Assembly: GCF_900096975.1 (NCBI RefSeq)
Contig: NZ_FMYQ01000011.1
Location: forward strand, 1 to 64,000
Direction of reading: 5' to 3'
DNA: 64,000 nucleotides
Source: Paraburkholderia lycopersici
GTDB taxonomy: Bacteria; Pseudomonadota; Gammaproteobacteria; Burkholderiales; Burkholderiaceae
The position numbers and the translations under genes were made by a program. Shown piece after piece: positions 35,845-43,216 of this stretch (position 1 is its first letter; each line of letters opens with the position of its first letter). The notes beneath the pieces were generated by a model that saw only the letters and a list, made by a program, of their open reading frames with translations, did no database searches and was not told the origin of the DNA.

Positions 35845-36918
35845 CTAGCGTGTTTCAGCCTGCCGGGCCGCATTGCGCCGTAGCTGCTGCACATAGCCCT
35901 CCGGCTCGAAGCGCATTCCGGTAACGGGATCGGGCGAGGGCGGCTGGCCCATCCAGGCGGACCAGCCGAGTTGCTGCGGACCGCCCAGCACGGCAGGCGG
36001 CGCGCTCTGCGGTTTGATCTGCAGTTCGAGTTCCCAGTCGTACTCCTCGCTGACGAAGGCGCGCACCCAGTCGATCAGCCGCAACAGGTCTGTTCCCCGT
36101 GGCGTGAAGCGGTGATAATCCTCGATGTCCAGCGGGCCGATAACCATGCGAAAACGGTATTGGCGGTCGGGTACCTGTGTGCCGATCACGGCTCCCGAGC
36201 CCATGATCGACGATGCCCGATGCTGGCCGAGGACGCAGCAGTTCTCTGGCGCCAGCGTCATCCAGTGCAGGACGTACTCGTCTATCCGGACCGGCACGCC
36301 GAAATAATGGGCGAGCGCATTGCCCAGCCCTTCCGGATTGCGCGCCTCGCGTGCGAGTAGCGGCGCCGCCGAAAGGCGCGCGTGCGCGGGCAGCGGCCGC
36401 GGCCGGTCGTGCCTGAGCGGGTAACCTGAAAGCGAGGCGACATAGAGCGAAAAGCGGTCATGCCCGGGCCGGTCGAGACTCGCGGCCGACTGCGCCGTCG
36501 CCCATGCGCGATACAGCAGCGTCAGCGACCGGTGATGGAAGATATCCAGAAAGTTGCTGAGCGTGGCATCCCGCCGGTGTTCCTCACGCTCGCGGGCGAT
36601 CTCCGTCACGTGAATCGGCAGCGGCCCGTTCGGGCCCAGCATGCCGAGGCCGAAGAGGCGCATGTGCAGTTTGCCGTCCTTCATGAAGGCATCCGCGATC
36701 TCGCGCGGCGCAAACACGAGGCTCGGCCGTTGCCCCATGCGAAATGGCTCGGCATCCGGCAAGGCTGCGGTACCCACCGGATCAACGGCCCGATTCGCGC
36801 CGATACGACGCATCACCGGGATGAACCCGTATCGCCACGGTTCGGCCCGCAGATTTTCGAGCAGCGCCGGCGACAATATTCCGTCGAAGAGGACGGTTTT
36901 TGGGCTCTCTCGCTCCAT
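35845..36918 (-). CDS. tssG: T6SS baseplate protein TssG
   Basis: A 357-residue TssG (VasB/ImpH). It has the N-terminal hydrophobic helix and the pattern EPWRYGFIPVMRRIGANR, then GMLGPNGPLPIHVTEIARE, NFLDIFHHRSLTLLYRAW, APLLAREARNPEGLGNALAHYFGVPVRID-like segments, and the end typical of the family. TssG forms the wedge of the baseplate with TssE, TssF and TssK. It is the last gene of the operon, 27 bases after PAAR, behind AGGTG. In ordinary clusters tssG directly follows tssF; here eight kilobases of spike and effector genes lie between. Confidence 0.9.
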   Translation of the reverse strand: MERESPKTVLFDGILSPALLENLRAEPWRYGFIPVMRRIGANRAVDPVGTAALPDAEPFRMGQRPSLVFAPREIADAFMKDGKLHMRLFGLGMLGPNGPLPIHVTEIAREREEHRRDATLSNFLDIFHHRSLTLLYRAWATAQSAASLDRPGHDRFSLYVASLSGYPLRHDRPRPLPAHARLSAAPLLAREARNPEGLGNALAHYFGVPVRIDEYVLHWMTLAPENCCVLGQHRASSIMGSGAVIGTQVPDRQYRFRMVIGPLDIEDYHRFTPRGTDLLRLIDWVRAFVSEEYDWELELQIKPQSAPPAVLGGPQQLGWSAWMGQPPSPDPVTGMRFEPEGYVQQLRRNAARQAETR

Positions 36919-36945
36919 CAGTTCACCTCGTCCGTCGCCATCTGT

Positions 36946-37227
36946 TCAATCGCCCACGCTTGCTGTCGTGCTGCCGATCAACGTACATCCGCATTCGGTG
37001 TGGTAACCGTGCAGCGCAACGCGCCGGCCATCGATCGTTACCGTCGGATGGGCTTCGATAATCTTGTTGACGCCGTGGGGACGGCCGTCGGGGTAGCTCT
37101 GGGGACAGTCCACGAGGTCGTACAGGCGGGCGATCTGCCTGCCGCCGATGGTATGGGTTTCCGAACCGGTGACCACCTTGCCACCGTGGGACGTCGTGTC
37201 GCCGACGACGATCATCTGCAATGCCAT
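36946..37227 (-). CDS. PAAR-domain spike-tip protein
   Basis: A 93-residue single-domain PAAR protein. It shows IVVGDTTSHGGKVVTGS near the start and the late HTECGCTLIGS with a His and two cysteines that, with an earlier His, bind the zinc at the cone tip. TVTIDGRRVALHGYH is a typical middle part. It sharpens the VgrG trimer. It lies 25 bases after the DUF4123 adaptor and before tssG, in one operon. Confidence 0.87.
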   Translation of the reverse strand: MALQMIVVGDTTSHGGKVVTGSETHTIGGRQIARLYDLVDCPQSYPDGRPHGVNKIIEAHPTVTIDGRRVALHGYHTECGCTLIGSTTASVGD

Positions 37228-37252
37228 GTTTAACTCCGGAGAAAATGGCTCG

Positions 37253-38152
37253 CTAGTTTGATGTACCGGTGCGCAGATTGCGGGTGCGTTCGATTTCCTC
37301 CAGAACGGCTGCCGGAATCTGGTTGATGGCGGAGGCGAACGACTCGCCACTCAACCTGCGACCGACAAGACGGTCATTGACGAGCCAATGCCTGTCGAAC
37401 CCGATTCCATAAAGATAGGTGTACTGGCAATAAAGAAAGCGGTCGGCCGGTTCGGTCAATCCCCACTGCAGGGCCTGGCCGTACCGTGGCATGAAATCGT
37501 CGAGGCGCGCCAGGTAGGGTAGTTCGCCGTCAATTTCTCCGGTCTGGAGAAGCGCCGAAAGAATTTCATCGGGCTCCGTGTGCGCCGTGAGCGCATCGAC
37601 ATCAGCCTGGTCTAGCCGGATCAGGATCGACCTGCAGATGCGCGCGCCCGTCAACGAGTCGTTCTGTACCCGTTGCCAGTCCTTGTGACGTCCACGGTAC
37701 ATCCATCGCTCGATTGGCCCCATGAACATGCTGAGGATCTTCTCTCCCCATACCCTGAAAACTGCATCGGTGCAGCGCGGATCAAAGAATCGAACCATTG
37801 CGGTCATGTTGTCCCCGATGTCGGCGAACAGGAACGCCTGCAGATGCGTTGCCAGCGTTTCCATATCGACACGGCTCCATATCAGCGACAGGCAGGGCGT
37901 ATAAAGATCGAGACGGTCGAGTTCGGTGACCCAGTCCGTCTCCGTATCGCCGATCGATACGAGAAAAAGGGAAGCCGCGCCAAGATTTTCTTCCGGCAAG
38001 CCGGCAAAGACCGAGCAGTACTGCGCGCCGGACTTTTTCAGCAATGGCTCGACCTTCGGCGGACACACCGCGGCATCGATGAGCCCAAGCAGGCGGGGCT
38101 TGCAGGGGGTATCAAGCAATTGCATTTCTGGCTCCGCAGGCGTCATGACCAT
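37253..38152 (-). CDS. DUF4123 T6SS adaptor (Tap/TEC-like)
   Basis: A 299-residue DUF4123 protein. Its first 130 residues carry the domain (LGLIDAAVCPPKVEPLLKKS, YCSVFAGLPEENLGAASLFLV, then MTAMVRFFDPRCTDAVFRVW). DUF4123 proteins load a specific effector onto its VgrG or PAAR tip. The position between tle1 and the PAAR gene indicates that it handles this Tle1. Two starts are possible, 38152 or 38146; the second forms an ATGA overlap with the tle1 stop. Confidence 0.85.
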   Translation of the reverse strand: MVMTPAEPEMQLLDTPCKPRLLGLIDAAVCPPKVEPLLKKSGAQYCSVFAGLPEENLGAASLFLVSIGDTETDWVTELDRLDLYTPCLSLIWSRVDMETLATHLQAFLFADIGDNMTAMVRFFDPRCTDAVFRVWGEKILSMFMGPIERWMYRGRHKDWQRVQNDSLTGARICRSILIRLDQADVDALTAHTEPDEILSALLQTGEIDGELPYLARLDDFMPRYGQALQWGLTEPADRFLYCQYTYLYGIGFDRHWLVNDRLVGRRLSGESFASAINQIPAAVLEEIERTRNLRTGTSN

Positions 38153-40341
38153 CCTGCCTTGCGCTGGCCGTTTCCGACGTCGAGAGGCTCCGAGTCGGGG
38201 GCGAGTCCCAGATAGGCTTTCCGTGTATCGTTTCCGGCGAACAGGACGCGCGGAAAGCCGTAGCCACCCGGCGAGTACTCGTGAAAATGCGGCACACGGA
38301 ACCAGCAGCGGCTGTCATGCACGTAGTCGTCAAACAGGTCGATTGCCGCCTTGGGCAGGCTGGATACGGCTTCGGGCGACGTGTGCGCTCGCAGGAATCG
38401 CTCGACGCCTGGCACGGGGGCGGCCACCACGTCATCCTCCACCCGGTATTTCTGCACGACCGACGTCCAGAAAGTGCCGAGCAGCAAGCCGCTCGGCCCC
38501 AGGCTGACGCGTGGCGAATCGCTTCCCGGCTGGTCGTGCGTTACCGAAAACGTCGGCGGCACCTTCGCTACATAGCCGTGCGCCACGACCGGAAGATTTT
38601 CCCTGCGGCTAACCTTCCAGCGTTCGCACTGGTCCTGATACAGATAGGCCAGAAGCAGTCGCATTTCTTCAGCGCCCTGGCGCAGGTCCGTCTGGTCGTT
38701 GGTAGAGACGTCAAGGGCCCCTTCACCGGGACGCGCGGGTTTCGGATTGCGTGTACCCGGATGCGCCAGCGAACCGCACAGTGCCTCGGTGTGCCTGCTG
38801 ACCGCCTCGTTGAGTTCATTCAGATCAGCCTTGCGCGCACCCATGAACGCCTGGTAGCCGCCTATGGATGACGTGAGCGCGTCGGAGCGCAGCTGCTGAA
38901 TCTGGTCGTCAAGGTGGCGCAGGGTGGGGTCGCTTTCGACGGCCTTGTTGAGTGCGAGCTTGACCTTGTGCGGCGTCATCCTGTCTTCGTGCGCTGCTTT
39001 AAAGAACTCCTGCCCCGTGACGTAGTGATGGGCGTTGCCGATATCCGCGCGCAGCGTGCGCCAGGCGAGTAGCTGGCTCATCCCGGATCGCAGGGCATCT
39101 TCCACTGTCTTGATGTCTTCGACCGTCTTGCGCCACGCATTGAAGGCCGCGATCGTTGCGGGATCGAGGGCGAAGTCGGCACTAAGGGGTGACTTCGGGT
39201 CACACAGGACGTCTCCCTCATTCAACGGCACGCCGTAGGACGCCGCCTTCAGATACATGTCATGCAGCGGAATCTGGCTGAGCTTGTGGCTGTCGTCACC
39301 TGACCTGGCCGTTCGTCCCTTTCCCTGTTCATTGGGTGCGTAGCCGCCGCCGACGTCGGAATGTACGCCTGGGTATGCGACCTCTTCCCGGACACCGGTG
39401 CCGTAGTGCTCCCCAACGCGGATCGAATCGAGCGGAAAACTCATGCGTTGCTCGTGTATTGAGAACGCGTGGTAGCAATACCTTACCTCCTTCGGAATAT
39501 TCAGACGGCCATCGCTGGCAAAGGCAAAGTGCCCATCAAACGTGCCGATATCGACCGCCGCGCGAATCGAATCGGGGGGGCCGACGGACGCAACCGTATC
39601 GAACAGCCCGACGAAGTTGACCGCGTAATTCAAGGCATATTTTCCGCTCTGGTAGCCGATTCGGCCGTTGCGCGCCCACTTGTTGACCAGCTTGTTCACG
39701 AAGACCCGCGCGCCAGCCGCGCCACGCGAGAAGCCGATCACGTTGATCCAGATCTGGCGAACCGTCTGCGGGTGGCGCCCCTCGTCGACCGCCTGTTTAT
39801 GGGCGAGACCGAGCCGGTCGATATGGCCGGCCAGATCCAGGACGGCACCGTCGCTTCCCGCGTTGCAGATTCTTCTGGCATCGGCGAGGGAAATGAGGCC
39901 CCGTGTCTTGTCGGTGGCAATCGCATGGTAGATGGCGTTCAGCACGCGCGTATAGGCCCATATGCAACGTCCGGAAAAACCGGCCGCCATTGACTTGCCG
40001 AACGGCGTGTAGACGGGCTCGCCTATTTCGCCGAACGGTGTACCGACTCCCTGAAGGTAGAACGCGAATATGCCTTCTTCATTTATGTCCAGTGCCGCGT
40101 TGTACAGGCGCGCCACGTTGGTATGCGTATTGCTGAGTGAATCCCGGAATGGATTGGGCTTGCCATCGGGACCGGTCCTGGCATCGTTATTGTTCGTCCC
40201 GTCGAAGAACAGCGTGATGTGTAGCGTCTGTGGACACGATGCCTTGGGATCACATACAAGCGCCTTGCCTTTCCTGAACGCCATTGCACTTCCCGCGACT
40301 CGCCCACCCACCGGCATTGGATCGGCCCATTTGAGATTCAT
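38143..40341 (-). CDS. tle1: Tle1-family T6SS phospholipase effector (DUF2235)
   Basis: A 732-residue DUF2235 hydrolase. The domain starts at HITLFFDGTNNNDA. Ser205 sits in the elbow GFSRG, Asp248 in GLFDTVASVG and His327 in GVHSDVGGGYAP, the Ser-Asp-His triad of Tle1. The segment 340-732 has a long helical insert and a C-terminal part of unknown role, as in antibacterial Tle1 phospholipases delivered by T6SS. The first 16 residues (MNLKWADPMPVGGRVA) also open both upstream immunity genes. The ATG overlaps the stop of the immunity gene by four bases, with GGAGGTAAT as the ribosome site inside that gene's last codons. Confidence 0.87.
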   Translation of the reverse strand: MNLKWADPMPVGGRVAGSAMAFRKGKALVCDPKASCPQTLHITLFFDGTNNNDARTGPDGKPNPFRDSLSNTHTNVARLYNAALDINEEGIFAFYLQGVGTPFGEIGEPVYTPFGKSMAAGFSGRCIWAYTRVLNAIYHAIATDKTRGLISLADARRICNAGSDGAVLDLAGHIDRLGLAHKQAVDEGRHPQTVRQIWINVIGFSRGAAGARVFVNKLVNKWARNGRIGYQSGKYALNYAVNFVGLFDTVASVGPPDSIRAAVDIGTFDGHFAFASDGRLNIPKEVRYCYHAFSIHEQRMSFPLDSIRVGEHYGTGVREEVAYPGVHSDVGGGYAPNEQGKGRTARSGDDSHKLSQIPLHDMYLKAASYGVPLNEGDVLCDPKSPLSADFALDPATIAAFNAWRKTVEDIKTVEDALRSGMSQLLAWRTLRADIGNAHHYVTGQEFFKAAHEDRMTPHKVKLALNKAVESDPTLRHLDDQIQQLRSDALTSSIGGYQAFMGARKADLNELNEAVSRHTEALCGSLAHPGTRNPKPARPGEGALDVSTNDQTDLRQGAEEMRLLLAYLYQDQCERWKVSRRENLPVVAHGYVAKVPPTFSVTHDQPGSDSPRVSLGPSGLLLGTFWTSVVQKYRVEDDVVAAPVPGVERFLRAHTSPEAVSSLPKAAIDLFDDYVHDSRCWFRVPHFHEYSPGGYGFPRVLFAGNDTRKAYLGLAPDSEPLDVGNGQRKAGWS

Positions 40342-41624
40342 TGTGTATTACCTCCGTCGCGATACAACCGGTTCCATTCCTCGTCGGGCACGCCCTGCGC
40401 AATATAGGGATCGTTGTCGGGAGGACGGTTGTTGATATCGTTGCCGCCGTACTTGTTTCCATCCGCCACCATGATGCGAACACGGTCGCCTGGCAGGAAC
40501 ACGGCCCAGACGGCACCCAGGATTTCCCCATAGCGGGCGAGCCTTACATGTTCAGCCTTGTACCATGACGTTTGCGCTGTATTCTTTTCCTTCTTGTAGA
40601 CCAGCCAGCGCACCGTCAGGCGAAGATCCGGCTGCCAGACTGCCGGAATATTGCTGCAGCAGGTCTCCTTTCCGCCACCGCCTGGCCTGTCGCCGGAGCG
40701 GGCGGGCATGACGTTGGGGCCGCCGCCCCCGACGTACTGCCTTCCCTCGCGTCCCGCGATATTGGCCGGTCCCTCGAATCCCCATGTGTGGATATACCAG
40801 GGCGTGTAATTCAGCGTTGAAGTGGGGGCGCCGGCCATATCGACCCGCTTCGGCAGATTCGCGTAGTCGATGGGCGAGAGCGCACTTCCGCGAACGTACC
40901 GCCGGTCCCATTCCTCGTCAGGCGCTCCTTGCGCAATATACGGATCGTCATCGCCCGGCCGGATAGCTGGATCATTGGCGCCGTGCGCCCCGTCCGGCAC
41001 CATGATGCGGACCCGGCCATCCGGCAGGAAGACTGCCCACACATCTCCTGCCGGTTTTTCATATTTAGGTATTCTTACGTTTTCCGCCTTGTACCAGGCG
41101 TTCGGGTTCAGGCCGTCCTGTTTCCTGTCAACCAGCCAGCGCACCGTCAGTCGAAGATCGGGTTGCCATACGGCGGGAATCCTGATGCAGCAGTACTTGC
41201 CGTCGCCGTGCTCCGGATCGCTGGATGAGGCGGCGCGATAGGCCTGCGGGCCGGTTCCTTCAATCGGCTTTTCGTCGTTAGCTCCCACGATATCCGTTGG
41301 CCCTTCGATGCCCCACTCGTGGACGTACCAGGGTGCGTAGTTCAATGTGGCCGTTTGAGCGTCGACCATCTGCAGCCTGGCTGGCGGCTTTGCTGGTGCA
41401 ATCGACGAAGTCCGGTTCGCGTGTTCCTTGCACCCGCTCAAGCCAGCCAGCATTGCAGTGACCAGAATCAGGGCGGCGAGCCTGGTGTGGCGGCAGTAAC
41501 CGGGGCCAGCAGGGTCAACCTTGGACAGCCACTTGTCACACCGGCCTGGACGAGCCCTGTGCGACCCGGTTCTAGCGGCCACTCGCCCACCCACCGGCAT
41601 TGGATCGGCCCATTCGAGGTTCAT
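40338..41624 (-). CDS. Tle1 immunity-like lipoprotein, tandem copy B (two DUF3304-like modules)
   Basis: A 428-residue protein. The first 15 residues equal the start of tle1. A translated leader follows, then a hydrophobic stretch (LAALILVTAMLAGLSGC) with lipobox L-S-G-C at Cys65. Two similar modules follow, each with a CC pair before IPAVWQPDLRLTVRWLV, a VWAVFLP strand and DPYIAQG-PDEEW at the end. I recognise them as DUF3304-like, the lipoprotein type found beside DUF2235 effectors, so a periplasmic antidote is inferred. Its ATG overlaps the stop of copy A by four bases. It differs from copy A mainly in residues near the second module's tryptophan loop (VYKKEKNTAQTSWY). Confidence 0.78.
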   Translation of the reverse strand: MNLEWADPMPVGGRVAARTGSHRARPGRCDKWLSKVDPAGPGYCRHTRLAALILVTAMLAGLSGCKEHANRTSSIAPAKPPARLQMVDAQTATLNYAPWYVHEWGIEGPTDIVGANDEKPIEGTGPQAYRAASSSDPEHGDGKYCCIRIPAVWQPDLRLTVRWLVDRKQDGLNPNAWYKAENVRIPKYEKPAGDVWAVFLPDGRVRIMVPDGAHGANDPAIRPGDDDPYIAQGAPDEEWDRRYVRGSALSPIDYANLPKRVDMAGAPTSTLNYTPWYIHTWGFEGPANIAGREGRQYVGGGGPNVMPARSGDRPGGGGKETCCSNIPAVWQPDLRLTVRWLVYKKEKNTAQTSWYKAEHVRLARYGEILGAVWAVFLPGDRVRIMVADGNKYGGNDINNRPPDNDPYIAQGVPDEEWNRLYRDGGNTQ

Positions 41625-42907
41625 TGCGTATTACCTCCGTCGCGATACAACCGGTTCCATTCCTCGTCGGGCACGCCCTGCGCAATATAGGGATCGTTGT
41701 CGGGCGGACGGTTGTTGATATCGTTGCCGCCGTACTTGTTTCCATCCGCCACCATGATGCGAACACGGTCGCCTGGCAGGAACACGGCCCAGACGGCACC
41801 CAGGATTTCCCCATAGCGGGCGAGCCTTACATGTTCAGCCTTGTACCAGTAACCAGGAGTCTTGCCGTCCTGCTTTTTGTCGACCAGCCAGCGCACCGTC
41901 AGGCGAAGATCCGGCTGCCAGACTGCCGGAATATTGCTGCAGCAGGTCTCCTTTCCGCCACCGCCTGGCCTGTCGCCGGAGCGGGCGGGCATGACGTTGG
42001 GGCCGCCGCCCCCGACGTACTGCCTTCCCTCGCGTCCCGCGATATTGGCCGGTCCCTCGAATCCCCATGTATGGATATACCAGGGCGTGTAATTCAGCGT
42101 TGAAGTGGGGGCGCCGGCCATATCGACCCGCTTCGGCAGATTCGCGTAGTCGATGGGCGAGAGCGCACTTCCGCGAACGTACCGCCGGTCCCATTCCTCG
42201 TCAGGCGCTCCTTGCGCAATATACGGATCGTCATCGCCCGGCCGGATAGCTGGATCATTGGCGCCGTGCGCCCCGTCCGGCACCATGATGCGGACCCGGC
42301 CATCCGGCAGGAAGACTGCCCACACATCTCCTGCCGGTTTTTCATATTTAGGTATTCTTACGTTTTCCGCCTTGTACCAGGCGTTCGGGTTCAGGCCATC
42401 CTGTTTCCTGTCAACCAGCCAGCGCACCGTCAGTCGAAGATCGGGTTGCCATACGGCGGGAATCCTGATGCAGCAGTACTTGCCGTCGCCGTGCTCCGGG
42501 TCGCCGGATGAGGCGGCGCGATAGGCCTGCGGGCCGGTTCCTTCAATCGGCTTTTCGTCGTTAGCTCCCACGATATCCGTTGGTCCCTCGATGCCCCACT
42601 CGTGGACGTACCAGGGTGCGTAGTTCAATGTGGCCGTTTGAGCGTCGACCATCTGCAGCCTGGCTGGCGGCTTTGCTGGTGCAATCGACGAAGTCCGGTT
42701 CGCGCGTTCCTTGCACCCGCTCAAGCCAGCCAGCATTGCAGTGACCAGAATCAGGGCGGCGAGCCTGGTGTGGCGGCAGTAACCGGGGCCAGCAGGGTCA
42801 ACCTTGGACAGCCACTTGTCACACCGGCCTGGACGAGCCCTGTGCGACCCGGTTCTAGCGGCCACTCGCCCACCCACCGGCATTGGATCGGCCCATTCGA
42901 GATTCAT
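40342..42907. repeat. 1,283-bp tandem duplication of the immunity gene
   Basis: Two head-to-tail units (40342-41624 and 41625-42907) are nearly identical at DNA level. Matching sequence continues past both ends: into the first 15 codons of tle1 below 40342, and into the tail of the truncated gene above 42907 (to about 43085). The repeats thus span an immunity-gene end, an effector-gene start and an immunity-gene body. The unit length equals the distance between the three ATG codons at 40341, 41624 and 42907. The few differences are clustered at 40564-40599 versus 41847-41882. Confidence 0.9.
41621..42907 (-). CDS. Tle1 immunity-like lipoprotein, tandem copy A (two DUF3304-like modules)
   Basis: A 428-residue near-identical twin of copy B, with the same effector-like start, lipobox Cys65 and two modules. 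Visible differences are KERANR versus KEHANR, SSGDPEHG versus SSSDPEHG, and the patch VDKKQDGKTPGYWY versus VYKKEKNTAQTSWY. In this patch copy A resembles the first module (VDRKQDGLNPNAWY), so copy B is the changed one. Only ATG 1, ATG 9, GTG 11 and GTG 15 are in-frame starts before the signal segment. All lie in the part shared with tle1, so the fusion is real if the gene is translated. It overlaps the truncated gene upstream by four bases. Confidence 0.78.
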   Translation of the reverse strand: MNLEWADPMPVGGRVAARTGSHRARPGRCDKWLSKVDPAGPGYCRHTRLAALILVTAMLAGLSGCKERANRTSSIAPAKPPARLQMVDAQTATLNYAPWYVHEWGIEGPTDIVGANDEKPIEGTGPQAYRAASSGDPEHGDGKYCCIRIPAVWQPDLRLTVRWLVDRKQDGLNPNAWYKAENVRIPKYEKPAGDVWAVFLPDGRVRIMVPDGAHGANDPAIRPGDDDPYIAQGAPDEEWDRRYVRGSALSPIDYANLPKRVDMAGAPTSTLNYTPWYIHTWGFEGPANIAGREGRQYVGGGGPNVMPARSGDRPGGGGKETCCSNIPAVWQPDLRLTVRWLVDKKQDGKTPGYWYKAEHVRLARYGEILGAVWAVFLPGDRVRIMVADGNKYGGNDINNRPPDNDPYIAQGVPDEEWNRLYRDGGNTQ

Positions 42908-43200
42908 TGCGTATTACCTCCGTCGCGATACAACCGGTTCCATTCCTCGTCGGGCACGCCCTGCGCAATATAGGGATCGTTGTCGGGCGCACGCATATCA
43001 GGGTCGTTTTCGCCTTCCTTGCCGTCCGCCACCATGATGCGAACACGGTCGCCCGGAAGAAAGACGGCCCAGAGATCACCCGCAATCCGGTCATATTTCC
43101 CATTGGCGGCTTGCTGCTTGCACGCGCACAGACAGGGCAGGGCAGTCGTCAGTAGTCCGATGGCTCGCCGTCCGTAAAGGTTAATTTGCCTTTTCAGCAT
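42904..43200 (-). CDS. Truncated immunity-like lipoprotein
   Basis: A 98-residue protein with its own lipoprotein signal (GLLTTALPCLCACKQQ, candidate lipid Cys27). This is joined to only the last third of an immunity module (GDLWAVFLPGDRVRIMVADG, ending PDEEWNRLYRDGGNTQ). The CC pair and IPAVWQPDL core are missing, so a large internal deletion has occurred. It starts 16 bases after the vgrG stop, and its stop overlaps the start of copy A. It is perhaps the ancestral first immunity gene, now reduced, and could still act as a translation leader that couples the downstream copies to vgrG. Confidence 0.65.
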   Translation of the reverse strand: MLKRQINLYGRRAIGLLTTALPCLCACKQQAANGKYDRIAGDLWAVFLPGDRVRIMVADGKEGENDPDMRAPDNDPYIAQGVPDEEWNRLYRDGGNTQ

Positions 43201-43216
43201 GAAGTCCGTTTTCCGA

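Noticed and set aside
36130..36320. Possible separate small gene inside tssG on the plus strand
   Set aside because: No ribosome site and no protein-like composition; it is a shadow.
40342..42907. Tandem repeat read as a CRISPR or phage-type repeat
   Set aside because: Only two long units with coding content, no short spaced repeats, no cas genes.
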